Counted from the first letter of the stretch, positions 26,548-37,277 are shown. The stretch: DNA of 51,621 bases from Paraburkholderia ginsengiterrae (GCF_001645125.1 NZ_LXKA01000339.1:1-51621), one strand, 5' to 3'. Notes: a model not told the origin generated them from the letters alone. A program made the numbers and translations.

Positions 26548-27477
26548 TCAGGCCGATGCGTCCAGTTCGGCGCGGGTGGGAATCGAAGGCTGCGCGCCGG
26601 CGCGCGTCACCGACAACGCCGCGGCACGTTGCGCAAAGCGGATCGCCGCATCGACGCTCGCGCCCTGAGCGAGCTGCGCGGCAAAGCCGCCGATAAACGT
26701 GTCGCCTGCCGCCGTGGTGTCGACGGCCTTCACCCGCGGCGCGTCATACAGCACACCTGCTGCGCCCTCGAGCATCACGTAGACACCGCGCGGACCGAGC
26801 GTCACCAGCACGTTGCGCGCACCGGCGGCGCGTAGCGCCGCGGCCGCCTTCGCGGCGTCCTCGGGCGAGTCGACCGGCAAACCGGTCAGCGTGGCGGCTT
26901 CGAGTTCATTCGGAATCAGATAGTCGATCAGCGGCAGCCAGTCGCCGGGCAATGGGCCGGTGGCGGGGGCAGGATTCAGGATAACCGTTCTGTCCAGACG
27001 CCGCGCCGTGGCCAGCGCCGCACGTACCGCGTCCGGCGGCGTTTCGAGCTGGCAGATCACCACGTGCGCGGCGGCCAGCGCGGCCTCGTGGCGCGCAATT
27101 GTCTCTGGTGTGACTTCGCCGTTGCTGCCCGCCACGATCACAATCGCGTTCTGGCTCGCGTCGTCGACGACGATCAGCGCGACGCCTGTTGCTTGCCGGC
27201 CGGTTTCGAGCGCCGCGCAGTCGATTCCTTCTGCCTCGAGTCCGGCGCGCAACTGCGCACCGTTACCGTCCGCGCCGACACAGCCGAGCATCGACACCTG
27301 CGCGCCGAGCCGGGCAGCCGCTACCGCCTGGTTGCCGCCTTTGCCGCCCGCCACCTGGGCAAACGTCTGCCCGGCCAGCGTTTCGCCGGGCTGCGGCAGA
27401 CGCGGCGCGCGCACCACGAGATCCATGTTCAGACTACCGACCACCGTCACGCGCGAACGCGTTGCGTTGCTTGCCAA
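26548..27477 (-). CDS. rbsK: Ribokinase
   Basis: PfkB-family kinase phosphorylating D-ribose to ribose 5-phosphate. The N-terminal signature VVGSLNMDLVVRAP, GGKGGNQAVAAARLG (substrate contact) and the C-terminal DTTAAGDTFIGGFA, whose Asp is the catalytic base, are present. I place the start at TTG 27477 because GAGGAGAAGGGA lies just upstream and gives 309 residues, the length of E. coli RbsK. An ATG at 27522 adds 15 unconserved residues and has no ribosome site. Last gene of the rbs locus, 68 bases after rbsR. Confidence 0.93.
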   Translation of the reverse strand: MASNATRSRVTVVGSLNMDLVVRAPRLPQPGETLAGQTFAQVAGGKGGNQAVAAARLGAQVSMLGCVGADGNGAQLRAGLEAEGIDCAALETGRQATGVALIVVDDASQNAIVIVAGSNGEVTPETIARHEAALAAAHVVICQLETPPDAVRAALATARRLDRTVILNPAPATGPLPGDWLPLIDYLIPNELEAATLTGLPVDSPEDAAKAAAALRAAGARNVLVTLGPRGVYVMLEGAAGVLYDAPRVKAVDTTAAGDTFIGGFAAQLAQGASVDAAIRFAQRAAALSVTRAGAQPSIPTRAELDASA

Positions 27478-27545
27478 TCCCTTCTCCTCAAATGCTCGGA
27501 CCGCGGCGTGGAGCGCATCCACGCACGTGGTCGCATGTCGTCAAT

Positions 27546-28586
27546 TCATGCGGCCAGATTGTGTTTGGCCGCGCCGGCCCAGGTCGCGGTGGATTCGCGC
27601 ACGATCAGCCGCGGCGACACCACGCGCCGGCGGCCAGGCGCACGCGGACTGTCCGGCGACGCCCCGGCAATGCGATCGATCAGCGTCTGCGCGGCCATAT
27701 CGCCGAGCGCGCGCACCGATTGCCCGACCGTCGAGAGCGCCGGATAGGTGAAGCGTCCGAGTTCGATATCGTCGAACCCGATAATCGAACAGTCGCGCGG
27801 CACGCTGATATTGCGCTCGGCCGCTGCGCGCAGCGCGCCGATGCCCATCATGTCGTTGCCGGCAAAAATCGCCGACGGCTTGACCGTGTCGAACAACTGC
27901 CCCGCCGCGCGGTGGCCGCCGGTACCGGAAAAGTCGCTTTCCACGATCGCGTCCGGCGGAATCTCGATACCGCGCTCGGTCATCGCGCGGATAAAACCGT
28001 GCACCCGCATCGCGCTGACCGCCGTCTGAACCGGCCCGGTGATGCAGCCGATCCGCACATGCCCCAGCTCCAGCAAATGACGGGTGGCGAGATACGCGCC
28101 CTTCTCGTGGTCGATCTGCACCAGGTCCGCGTTCAGGCCTTCGATATTGCGGTCGACAATCACCAGCGGCTCGCGCGAATCGGCGAGGGTTTGCGCGAGC
28201 ACGGCGTCGTCGCCGGCGGATGCGACGATCAGCCCGTCGATACGCTTTTCCTGCAGCACGCGCAGATAGTTACGCTGCTTGGCGGGATCGTCGTCGGAAT
28301 TGCAGAAGAACACACAGTAGCCGTTGCGCGAGCAACCATCCTCGATGCCGCGCGCCAGCTCCGCGAAATACGGGTTCGTGCTGTTCGGCACCACCAGTCC
28401 GATCGTCGCTGTCGCGCGCGCCTTCAATGAGCGGGCTACCGCCGACGGCACATAGTGAAGCTGACGGATCGCGTGTTCGACCTTCGCGCGCACGTCGGCC
28501 GATACCGGCCGTGAGTTGTTCACCACGTGCGATACCGTCGTGAACGAGACACCTGCCGCGGCCGCTACATCCTTGATCGTCGCCAT
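27546..28586 (-). CDS. rbsR: LacI-family ribose operon repressor
   Basis: 346 residues. The DNA-binding head (1-60) has TIKDVAAAAGVSFTTVSHVV and the hinge helix PSAVARSLK; a periplasmic-binding-like sugar domain follows (about 62-330). Its position inside the ribose locus and the perfect CGCAAACG-type palindrome at the rbsB promoter (32707-32720) support RbsR: it should repress rbs until ribose binds. It lies 167 bases after rbsC on the same strand. Confidence 0.9.
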   Translation of the reverse strand: MATIKDVAAAAGVSFTTVSHVVNNSRPVSADVRAKVEHAIRQLHYVPSAVARSLKARATATIGLVVPNSTNPYFAELARGIEDGCSRNGYCVFFCNSDDDPAKQRNYLRVLQEKRIDGLIVASAGDDAVLAQTLADSREPLVIVDRNIEGLNADLVQIDHEKGAYLATRHLLELGHVRIGCITGPVQTAVSAMRVHGFIRAMTERGIEIPPDAIVESDFSGTGGHRAAGQLFDTVKPSAIFAGNDMMGIGALRAAAERNISVPRDCSIIGFDDIELGRFTYPALSTVGQSVRALGDMAAQTLIDRIAGASPDSPRAPGRRRVVSPRLIVRESTATWAGAAKHNLAA

Positions 28587-28753
28587 AACCTGTTGCTCTC
28601 CTGCCTGTTTTCACCGCCGGCCGCGCCATCTGGCAACCTACCGGACGCCTTCACCGAAGACGGACCCAACCCGTGACCACCACTACCTTACCGCTCATCA
28701 AACCTTGACTGCCCGCCTCGCGTGAATCCGTCGCCTGCCATGCCGGCCGCGGA

Positions 28754-29793
28754 TCAGGCACGCTTGCGGCGGCTGCGATACGTATCCAGCACCACCGCCA
28801 CCACGATCACCGCGCCGGTGATCATGCGCTTGGTCGGCTCGTTCGCGCCGATCTGCGCGAGGCCGGCCGCCAGCACCGAAATAATCAACACGCCGAAAAA
28901 CGTGCTGATGACCGAACCGCGCCCGCCCATCAGGCTGGTGCCGCCGATCACCACGGCCGCGATCACCTGCAGCTCCACGCCCACACCCGCATTCGGATCG
29001 GCCGCTTCCAGACGCGAGATCTGGAACAGCGCAGCCAGCCCCGCGAGCGCGCCCATCAGCGCAAACACGATGACCTTGTAGGGCCGCGGATTGACGCCCG
29101 CGAGCCGCACCGCCTCCTCGTTGGTGCCGATGCCGACCAGATAGCGGCCGAACACCGTGCGCGTCAGCACCAGTTGCGCGATCACCATCACCGCCACCGC
29201 GATCAGAAACGCCGGCGAGATGCCGAGCGCGATCGGGTTCGACAGAAAGTCGAAGGCGTCGCCGATATAGGCGGTGCGCGAATTCGTCATCTGATACGCG
29301 AGACCGCGCGCCGCTTCGAGCACACCCAGCGAGACGATGAACGACGGAATCCGCCAGCCCACCGTGACCGCGCCGGTGATAGTGCCGCACAACGCGGCCG
29401 CCGCGACACCCAGCAGCGCCGACGGCAGCGGCCCCCAGCCCCACTTCAGCGCCGCCACGCTCACCACCGACGCGCCCAGCGCCAGCACCGACCCCACCGA
29501 CAGGTCGATCCCGGCGATGATCAGCACGAAGGTCATGCCCACCGACATCACCACCAGATCGGGAATCTGGTTGGCGATCGTGCTGAACGTGTCGTACGTG
29601 AGGAAGTGCGAGCTCAGCAGCGAAAACAGCACGATCATCGCCAGCAGCGCACCGGCAAGCCCCAGGTAATTCGAAAAACCGAGCCGCGTGCCGGCGGGTT
29701 TGCCGCTCGCGAGTGCCGCCGACGGGTCGGCCGGCGGCGTGAGCTCGGGTGCGCCCTCTTTGCGGCTCGCGGCTTCACGCAACGATTGTTCGT

Positions 29794-29797
<4 letters not shown>
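28754..29797 (-). CDS. rbsC: Ribose ABC transporter permease
   Basis: 347 residues with about 8-10 membrane segments. Contains the RbsC/BPD_transp_2 signatures SVGMTFVLIIAGIDLSVGSV and GGTSLMGGRGSVIST-like segment near the C-terminus. The start ATG overlaps the rbsA stop (ATGA), so translation is coupled. The N-terminal 30 residues before the first helix are longer than in E. coli RbsC and rich in Ala/Pro. Confidence 0.94.
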
Positions 29798-31389
<1,592 letters not shown>

Positions 31390-31669
31390 CGGAATCCTGG
31401 TTCCGGGGCGCCGGGTTGGCTTCATGCGATCCGTCCGCATGAAGCCGCTGCCGGCCGCCTCGTGTCATGCCGGCCCAATACGCGGAATGCGCGGGCGCTA
31501 ACGGCCACGCACCCTCCCGCCGCGCAGCCACCGTCATGACGCTTACCTCTGGAATTAACGGCGGCGCGGCAGTTTTCTTGAGCGTTTGTTGAATTGGAGC
31601 GGGCCCGCCCTCGCATCTCATGCATCAGGCATGAAGCGGCGTCAGCGAACCCGCGTGCCTTGGGGCTTA

Positions 31670-31688
31670 CGCCGGGTGCAACCCGGCG
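31670..31688 (-). other. Intercistronic hairpin after rbsB
   Basis: CGCCGGGT and ACCCGGCG (8 bp, 3-base loop) lie directly after the rbsB stop codon, at the head of the 303-base rbsB-rbsA gap. No T-run follows, so it is more likely an mRNA-stabilising or partial attenuating hairpin. Such a structure would keep the binding protein in excess over the membrane subunits. Confidence 0.55.
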
Positions 31689-31692
31689 GCGC

Positions 31693-32655
31693 TCACTTCG
31701 TCACCAGATCGCACGGCGTCTCCACCACGCCGGACAGATCCGTCTGCTTCTTGTGGTCGCTGAGCGCCTTCAACGCGGTGTCGATACCGAACACGGCCTG
31801 CTTGGCGGCGTATTGATCCGCGGTGGCGAGCACGCGGCCGTCCTTGAGCATCGGCTTGATGGCGTTGATGTTGTCGTAGCCGACCACGTACACCTTGCCC
31901 TGCTTGCCCGCCGCGCGCACGGCCGAAACCGCGCCGATCGCCATGTTGTCGTTGCCGGCGAGCAGCGCCTTCAGGTTCGGGTACTCGTTGAGCATGGCCG
32001 AGGCTACCGCATTGCCCTTGTCGATTTCCCACTCGCCCGACTGCACCGAGACGACCTTGGCGCCGACGGTCTGCATCGCGTCCTTGAAGCCCGCGGTGCG
32101 CTGCTGCGCGTTGGTGGTGGTGGACACACCTTCGATGATGCCGACCTCGTCGCCCGCCTTCAGCTTCTTGGCCAGATAATCGCCGACCTTCTGCGCGCCC
32201 TTGCGGTTATCCGGGCCGACGAACGGCACGTTCAGGTCTTTCGACTTGAGCACGTCCGGGTCGAGCCGGTTGTCGATATTCACGACGATGATGCCCGCGT
32301 CCACCGCCTTCTTGACCACCGGCACGAGCGCCTTCGAATCAGCAGGCGCCAGCACGATCGCGTCGACCTTCGAGACGATCATCTGCTCGACGATGCGAAT
32401 CTGGTTGGCGGTGTCCGTCTCGTCCTTGATGCCGTTGGTGATCAGATCGAATTGGCCGGGATTGTGCTTCTGGTAGTCCTTCGCACCGTTTTCCATGGTG
32501 AGGAAGAACTCGTTGGCAAGCGACTTCATCACCAGCGCCACCTTCGGCTTATGCGCGGGGGCCGTTTGCGCGTAAGCCGAGGAAAACGGCAAGGCAACGG
32601 TAGCGGTGGCGAGGACTGCGGCCGCCAGTATGCGGCGGCGAATGCGATGGCTCAT
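31693..32655 (-). CDS. rbsB: Ribose-binding periplasmic protein
   Basis: 320 residues. A signal peptide (basic n-region RIRRR, hydrophobic core, cleavage near AYAQ at about 29) is followed by a type-1 periplasmic sugar-binding fold: KVALVMKSLANEFFLTMENG, IVVNIDNRLDP, ALLAGNDNMAIGA and VYVVGYDNINA. Binds ribose, or possibly another pentose, and delivers it to RbsAC. ATG 32655 with GGAG 7 bases upstream. First gene of the locus, next to its operator. Confidence 0.93.
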   Translation of the reverse strand: MSHRIRRRILAAAVLATATVALPFSSAYAQTAPAHKPKVALVMKSLANEFFLTMENGAKDYQKHNPGQFDLITNGIKDETDTANQIRIVEQMIVSKVDAIVLAPADSKALVPVVKKAVDAGIIVVNIDNRLDPDVLKSKDLNVPFVGPDNRKGAQKVGDYLAKKLKAGDEVGIIEGVSTTTNAQQRTAGFKDAMQTVGAKVVSVQSGEWEIDKGNAVASAMLNEYPNLKALLAGNDNMAIGAVSAVRAAGKQGKVYVVGYDNINAIKPMLKDGRVLATADQYAAKQAVFGIDTALKALSDHKKQTDLSGVVETPCDLVTK

Positions 32656-32706
32656 GCATATCTCCAGGTTTGTCAGGCTCGCGATCGAGCCGTATTTTTT
32701 GTAGCG

Positions 32707-32756
32707 CGCAAACGTTTGCGAGGCCTATTCTCAGCGTTGTCTGCTCAGAATGTCAA
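32707..32756 (-). promoter_or_regulatory. rbs promoter with LacI-type (RbsR) operator
   Basis: On the minus strand TTGACA (32756-32751), an 18-base spacer and GAGAAT (32732-32727) form a promoter with a consensus -35 and weak -10. Immediately downstream, at the expected transcript start, lies CGCAAACGTTTGCG (32720-32707), a perfect 14-base palindrome with the central CG of LacI-family operators. Binding of RbsR here would block initiation. Confidence 0.8.
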
Positions 32757-33085
32757 CGATTCGTCGTGTTGCAGTGCATCGACGCGCAGAATGTGCGGCG
32801 ATGCGTTGCGTTCGATCGATTCGAACCGGCGCGCCGGGTTGGCGCGCCGGCAGGCAGCGTGTGGCAAGTGTCCCTCGCTCTGTCCGTGCGTGGCGGATTT
32901 GCCGCCGGCCGCAAGATCCGAGGCCAACGGGCCGCTTATGCTGGCCCTTTATTGCGCGCCGTGCAAGCAGGAAGAACACGCGGTGCCTGGCGGGAGGTGG
33001 GTGTGCGGGCAGGTTTTGGCCTGAGTGGCCGGGGCCGGGGCCGTTCAGGGCGAGGCAGCGTGCGCCACGCCGCCCCGCTTGCCGC
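32757..33085. other. 329-bp gap between rbsB promoter and corA
   Basis: No gene supported. It contains a very stable hairpin, CCGGCGCGCC/GGCGCGCCGG with a GGGTT loop (32826-32850). Without a T-run it is not a classical terminator, although it lies downstream of corA, whose transcript comes from the right. Confidence 0.45.
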
Positions 33086-34063
33086 TCAAAGCCAGCCGGC
33101 CTTGCGGAAGCGCCAGAACAGCAGGACGTCGACGCTGAACATCACCGCCAGGCAGATCGGATAGCCGTACTGGTAATGGAGTTCGGGGATGCTCTGAAAA
33201 TTCATCCCGTAGATGCCGGCAATCATGGTCGGCACCGCGAACAGGGCCGCGAATGAACCGAGCCGTTTGGTCACCTCGCTCTCCGCCAGCGAAATCATGC
33301 CGAGGTTGACCTGCACGGCGGTGACGACCATTTCGCGGCGGCCGTCGATGATCTTGACGATGCGCGCCAGGTGGTCGTAGACGTCGCGAAAGTACGCCTG
33401 CATGCCGTCGCAAATGCTCGGGATCCGGCCGCCCGTCAGTTTGCCGATGGCTTCCTGCAACGGCGAGATATGGTGCTGCAGGATCACGAGGCGGCGCTTC
33501 AGCGAATACAGGTCCTGAATGATCTCGCGCGAGGCCGCCGAATTGTTGCGCTCGAAAATACGGTCTTCGAGCGCCTCGATCTCGACGTTCATCGCGTCGA
33601 TGACCGGGAAATAGCGATCGACGATGTCATCGGCGAGCGCGTATAGCACGAACGCCGAGCCCTTCTTGAGCAGCTGCGGCTCACGCTCGCAGCGTTCGCG
33701 CACGTTCTGAAAACCGGTGCGAGTGCCGCGCCGCACGGACAGCACGTAGTTGCGCCCCACGAACACGTCGACTTCGCCGACCAGCAGTTCGCCCTCTTCG
33801 TCCATTTCCACCGTGTGCATCACGGCGAACAGCGACTCGCCGTACTCCTCGATCTTGGGACGCTGGTGGCCGTTCTGCGCGTCCTCGATCGCGAGTTCGT
33901 GCAGGCCGAATTCGTGCTTCATCACGGCCAGCTCGCTCGGCCCCGGGTCTTTCAGCGCGACCCAGACGAAGCACTCGGGCCGCGCCACGTAGTCGCTAAT
34001 ACTTTCGATATCGATGTCGGCCAGCTTCCGGCCGTCCTGATAAGCGGCGCAATTGATCAGCAT
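33086..34063 (-). CDS. corA: CorA-family Mg2+/Co2+ transporter
   Basis: 325 residues. A long cytoplasmic N-terminal domain (1-265) rich in charged helices is followed by two C-terminal membrane helices with the family-defining YGMNF loop (GIYGMNFQSIPEL) between them. Forms a pentameric divalent-cation channel in the inner membrane. ATG 34063 preceded by AAGGTAAT; a further in-frame ATG at 34108 is less well supported. Single-gene unit; no M-box or other leader element was recognised upstream. Confidence 0.93.
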   Translation of the reverse strand: MLINCAAYQDGRKLADIDIESISDYVARPECFVWVALKDPGPSELAVMKHEFGLHELAIEDAQNGHQRPKIEEYGESLFAVMHTVEMDEEGELLVGEVDVFVGRNYVLSVRRGTRTGFQNVRERCEREPQLLKKGSAFVLYALADDIVDRYFPVIDAMNVEIEALEDRIFERNNSAASREIIQDLYSLKRRLVILQHHISPLQEAIGKLTGGRIPSICDGMQAYFRDVYDHLARIVKIIDGRREMVVTAVQVNLGMISLAESEVTKRLGSFAALFAVPTMIAGIYGMNFQSIPELHYQYGYPICLAVMFSVDVLLFWRFRKAGWL

Positions 34064-34245
34064 GTTTGGATTACCTTGAAACGGAAACGGACGCGCCCTG
34101 CCTTGCACGATGTGTCAGGCGAGCACCAGGTCCGCATGGACAAGTTAGCGTTAGCCGCCATGTTAAGGGCTGCGCGTGACCCTCATGTATCCATTTGTCA
34201 ACGCGCTCGCGGGCCCACGCTGGAACGCCTGCGCCTGACGAGGCG

Positions 34246-34743
34246 CTATTGGGCAACCCGGTTCAACGCGATGCGGTGATCGTCACCGAACGTGACCGAC
34301 GCACGGTTCGTGTAGCGCGGGTCCGCCGTTACCGTGAAGCGCATTTCGACGACCGGATCGAACTGCGTGGACACGCCGATGCGATGCACGCCAGGACTCA
34401 GATAAAAGACCACATGCTCGCCGTTCATCAGGTCCGTGACCTGCACGCCGTCGACATAGACCAAGGCGTCGCGGAAACGAACGATCACGTCGCGCGAACG
34501 TTCACGCCGGACATCCACCGCGACGAGCCCATCCCCTGCCTGGGTGTAGCCGGGTTGGACGATACGCTCGGCGGCTACCAGCTTGAAAGGAACCGGCTCG
34601 GCGGGCGTGGCGGCGCAACCGGCAAGCGCACCCATGCATAGCGCGGCAAGCGTGGACAGGCTGACCCGCCTGAACCGCTTGATTGAAGCGGTGATCGAGG
34701 CAGCAAGCGCGGCTTGGCAATGGCAATCGAGGCGCGTCGGCAT
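34246..34743 (-). CDS. Putative lipoprotein, 165 residues
   Basis: Start at ATG 34743 (GGGAG upstream). The N-terminus is basic and long, followed by a hydrophobic core (SLSTLAALCMGALAGC) with a good lipobox LAGC at about residue 43, then a soluble domain of about 120 residues with a beta-rich pattern, including DALVYVDGVQVTDLMNGEHVV, broken here, and SPGVHRIGVSTQF. The VYVDG...SPGVHRIG pattern resembles small PEGA-like beta domains in which a short loop presents a surface element, but the match is loose. Function unknown; probably an envelope lipoprotein. Confidence 0.65.
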   Translation of the reverse strand: MPTRLDCHCQAALAASITASIKRFRRVSLSTLAALCMGALAGCAATPAEPVPFKLVAAERIVQPGYTQAGDGLVAVDVRRERSRDVIVRFRDALVYVDGVQVTDLMNGEHVVFYLSPGVHRIGVSTQFDPVVEMRFTVTADPRYTNRASVTFGDDHRIALNRVAQ

Positions 34744-35028
34744 GCCGGTTCTCCCGTACTGTTTCGTTTCGTTGATTGTGGTCCCGCTGGTTCTCAAAGG
34801 CGCTCCGGACGATGCTTTGCCATCCTGATTGCTCCAGCTCGCTGCTCATGCTCAATGCGCACGCTCGCTACTCAAACCCACCCACTGCCATGCATGATAG
34901 CAACGCCCGGTCGTTCCGCCAGCCTGGCCAAACGGCCTATCCTCCCCCCTTGCATGGCGCCGCGTTCTTCTTCATGATCGTTGCAAGGCGATTGCGTGCA
35001 TGTTCCGACTACGAACCAGGAGACTGCA

Positions 35029-35184
35029 ATGTGGTATTTCACGTGGATTCTCGGCATCGGCGTGGCGATGGGCTTCGGCATCATCAACGTGATGTGGCTG
35101 GAGGCCGGCGGCAAGTTTGCGCGTGACCCGCAAGCCGGTGCCGCCCCCGTCACCCCCACCCCGCCAGGTGCCACGCCTTCATGA
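35029..35184 (+). CDS. cydX: CydX/YbgT-like small cytochrome bd oxidase subunit (orphan)
   Basis: 51 residues. MWYFTWILGIGVAMGFGIIN and the following VMWLE match the CydX/CbdX family almost throughout: the WYF.WILG start, one membrane helix and the conserved acidic residue at its end (Glu25). Known members bind the CydAB heterodimer and stabilise its heme active site. AGGAG lies 6 bases upstream. After the helix it carries a Pro/Ala-rich tail (about 28-51) longer than E. coli CydX (37 residues). No cydA or cydB lies in this window. The stop overlaps the next gene's start (ATGA), so the two products are translationally coupled. Confidence 0.82.
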   Translation: MWYFTWILGIGVAMGFGIINVMWLEAGGKFARDPQAGAAPVTPTPPGATPS

Positions 35185-35801
35185 CCTATCTGGTTTTCTT
35201 CTGCGGCCACGCGGGCACGGGCAAGACGACCCTCGCCAAAAAACTGATCGGCCCGCTGATGCAGGCAAGCGCCACACCCTTCTGCCTGCTCGACAAGGAC
35301 ACGCTGTACGGCGGCTACAGCGCGGCCGCCATGGGCATGCTGACCGGCGACCCGAACGACCGCGACAGCCCGCTGTTCCTGCAGCATCTGCGCGATCCCG
35401 AGTATCGCGGCCTGCTCGATACCGCACGGGACAACCTCGAACTCGGCATCAGCGCGCTGGTGGTCGGACCGCTCTCGCGCGAAGTACGCGCGCGGCGTCT
35501 GTTCGACCGCGCGTGGCTGGGTGTGGGAGCGGACGTGGAATTGCGGGTCGTCTGGGTCTATACGACGGAAGAGACGGCGCACCAGCGGATCGTCGATCGC
35601 GCCAATCCGAACGACGCCTACAAGCTCGCGCACTGGGACGAATACCGGCAGCGCCGCTTCGTGCCCAGCGGCGATAGCTGCGCCGATCTGTTGATGTTCG
35701 ACAATACCGCGCCCACGCCGGCGGACTACCAGGCATTGCTCGCGCGCCTCGTGGGCGAAGCGCAGGCTCAGGTATCGATAATGCCGCCGATGCCCGTCTA
35801 G
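35181..35801 (+). CDS. P-loop kinase/ATPase of the AAA_33 (zeta-toxin/gluconokinase-like) type
   Basis: 206 residues. Walker A GHAGTGKTTLAKKL at about 9-22 and a nucleoside-kinase-like layout: DKDTLYGG (substrate Asp) near 43-50, a central region with VVGPLSREVRARR, then VVWVYTTEETAHQRIVDRANPND, split, resembling the lid arginines of kinases. Family resemblance is to small P-loop phosphotransferases that phosphorylate sugars, nucleosides or peptidoglycan precursors. Substrate unknown. It starts inside the cydX stop codon; the pairing has no obvious textbook explanation. Confidence 0.75.
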   Translation: MTYLVFFCGHAGTGKTTLAKKLIGPLMQASATPFCLLDKDTLYGGYSAAAMGMLTGDPNDRDSPLFLQHLRDPEYRGLLDTARDNLELGISALVVGPLSREVRARRLFDRAWLGVGADVELRVVWVYTTEETAHQRIVDRANPNDAYKLAHWDEYRQRRFVPSGDSCADLLMFDNTAPTPADYQALLARLVGEAQAQVSIMPPMPV

Positions 35802-35812
35802 CGGCCGCGTTC

Positions 35813-35844
35813 AAAATGAAAACGCCCCGTCAAGACGGAGCGTT
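35813..35844 (-). terminator. Terminator after the saccharopine-dehydrogenase-like gene
   Basis: AACGC/GCGTT and CCGT/ACGG stems with one mismatch and a 4-base loop; on the minus strand the hairpin runs into GCGTTTTCATTTTG. It ends the minus-strand gene at 35947 and lies just after the convergent kinase gene stop. Confidence 0.7.
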
Positions 35845-35946
35845 CTGTTGGTTTGGCTCAGCCCTCTGCGGGGCTTTCCTGGCGGGCTCGCGGCGGACAG
35901 TCCGCCGCAGCCCTCGCCTTGCCGCACGGCCCTCGGCGCCGTGCCC

Positions 35947-37044
35947 TTACACCGTGGCCATCGCGTCCAGCGACTGCCCTTCATACAACTGGCCGAAACG
36001 GTTCGCGAGGAAGTCGCGCAGCGACACCTGCTCCTGACGCACAAAGCCGCGTTGCGGCAGCTTCTGCTCGCGGAACAGATCGAGCACCGCGCACATGGCG
36101 CCGGCCGTGGTGATCTGGATCGCGCTCATCGGCACGCCGCACACCGTCTTCGCGAAAATCTTGCGGGTGAAGACTTCCTGAACCAGCTGACCGTCACGCA
36201 TGCCGCTCACCGTGATGAACACCAGCACCACGTCTTGCGCGGTCGACGGCACCGAACGGCGCATGATGGTCTTCAGCGTGTCGCGGTCGCTGGCAAGGCG
36301 CAGGTCTTCGAGCAGGAACTGCATCAGGTTGCGGTGACCCGGGTAGCGCACCGACTTGTAGTCGAGCGACTCGACCCGGCCCGACAGCGTTTCACACAAT
36401 GTGCCGAGGCCGCCGGACGTATTGAAGGCTTCGTACTCGGTGCCGTCGAGCGAAAAATGTTCGAGGCCTTCGAGCGGCTGCACCCACTGCGTGCGGCTGT
36501 CGCGGATCGCTTCACACGGCTGGCAGTACTCGTTGATCAGTCCGTCGACGCTCCAGGTCAGGTTGTACTTCAGCGCGTTGGTCGGGAATTCGGGCAGCGC
36601 GCCCACGCGCATCTTGACGTCGCGGATTTCCGTGAAGCGGTTCGCCAGCTCGTGCGCGGCGATGCCGATGAAGCCCGGCGCGAGACCGCACTGCGGCATG
36701 AAAGCGTGCTCTGCGTGCTCGGCGATCGCGCGGATCGCGTGGGTGGCGCGCACGTCCTCGGTCAGATCGAAGTAATGCACGCCGGCGCCCTTGGCTGCCG
36801 ACGCCACGTTCACCGCGAGGTAGTACGGCAACGCGTTGATGAGCGCATCGAAGCCTTGCACGGCGGCGCGCAGCGCGGCGGCATCGGCGGAATCCACGCG
36901 GCGGGTCGGAATGCCCTGGGCGGCGAGCTTGTCGAGCGCGTGCTGGTCGCGGTCGAATGCGACGACGTCGTAGTCGCCGGTTTCGCGCAACATGTGGGCG
37001 ATGGTGTGACCGATCAAACCTGCGCCAACAATGGCTACTTTCAT
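35947..37044 (-). CDS. Saccharopine dehydrogenase-family oxidoreductase (lysine dehydrogenase-like)
   Basis: 365 residues from ATG 37044, which has GGAGAAG at good spacing (ATG 37056 is possible). A Rossmann fold begins at once: KVAIVGAGLIGHTIAHML. Further segments AGVHYFDLTED, PQCGLAPGF and NTSGGLGTLCETL are typical of saccharopine/lysine 6-dehydrogenase relatives (LYS9 type, NAD(P)-dependent). Likely oxidises an amino-acid-derived imine or amine in the cytosol; a lysine or related substrate is inferred. An Lrp/AsnC regulator gene lies upstream on the same strand with a palindrome between them. Confidence 0.85.
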   Translation of the reverse strand: MKVAIVGAGLIGHTIAHMLRETGDYDVVAFDRDQHALDKLAAQGIPTRRVDSADAAALRAAVQGFDALINALPYYLAVNVASAAKGAGVHYFDLTEDVRATHAIRAIAEHAEHAFMPQCGLAPGFIGIAAHELANRFTEIRDVKMRVGALPEFPTNALKYNLTWSVDGLINEYCQPCEAIRDSRTQWVQPLEGLEHFSLDGTEYEAFNTSGGLGTLCETLSGRVESLDYKSVRYPGHRNLMQFLLEDLRLASDRDTLKTIMRRSVPSTAQDVVLVFITVSGMRDGQLVQEVFTRKIFAKTVCGVPMSAIQITTAGAMCAVLDLFREQKLPQRGFVRQEQVSLRDFLANRFGQLYEGQSLDAMATV

Positions 37045-37210
37045 GCGCTTCTCCATATTATCTGTATGCTGTCTCCAGCTTGTGAAGTGCGCGGCGCCTA
37101 AGCGCCGCGCCCGGCGGGCTGAACCCTTGAGCAACAGTTTAGGGAGAAGCAAAACCAGTTCATACGCGCAAAATGCTGCGCTATGACCATGAAGTTCGAC
37201 GTTATGACGA

Positions 37211-37228
37211 ACATATCAGTCGATATGT
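37211..37228. promoter_or_regulatory. Palindrome between Lrp gene and its likely target
   Basis: ACATATC-AGTC-GATATGT is a perfect interrupted palindrome 167 bases upstream of the dehydrogenase start. The AT-rich arms with a short spacer fit Lrp/AsnC operators. A wider TGACGA...TCGTCA pair (37205 onward) surrounds it. Confidence 0.55.
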
Positions 37229-37277
37229 CGAATAGTCGTCAAAATGGCGTAAACGGCGCGGCGTAAACAGCGCTCCG

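Noticed and set aside
32826-32850. CCGGCGCGCC hairpin as a Rho-independent terminator for corA
   Set aside because: The stem is strong but no T-run follows on either strand, so only a structure is recorded.
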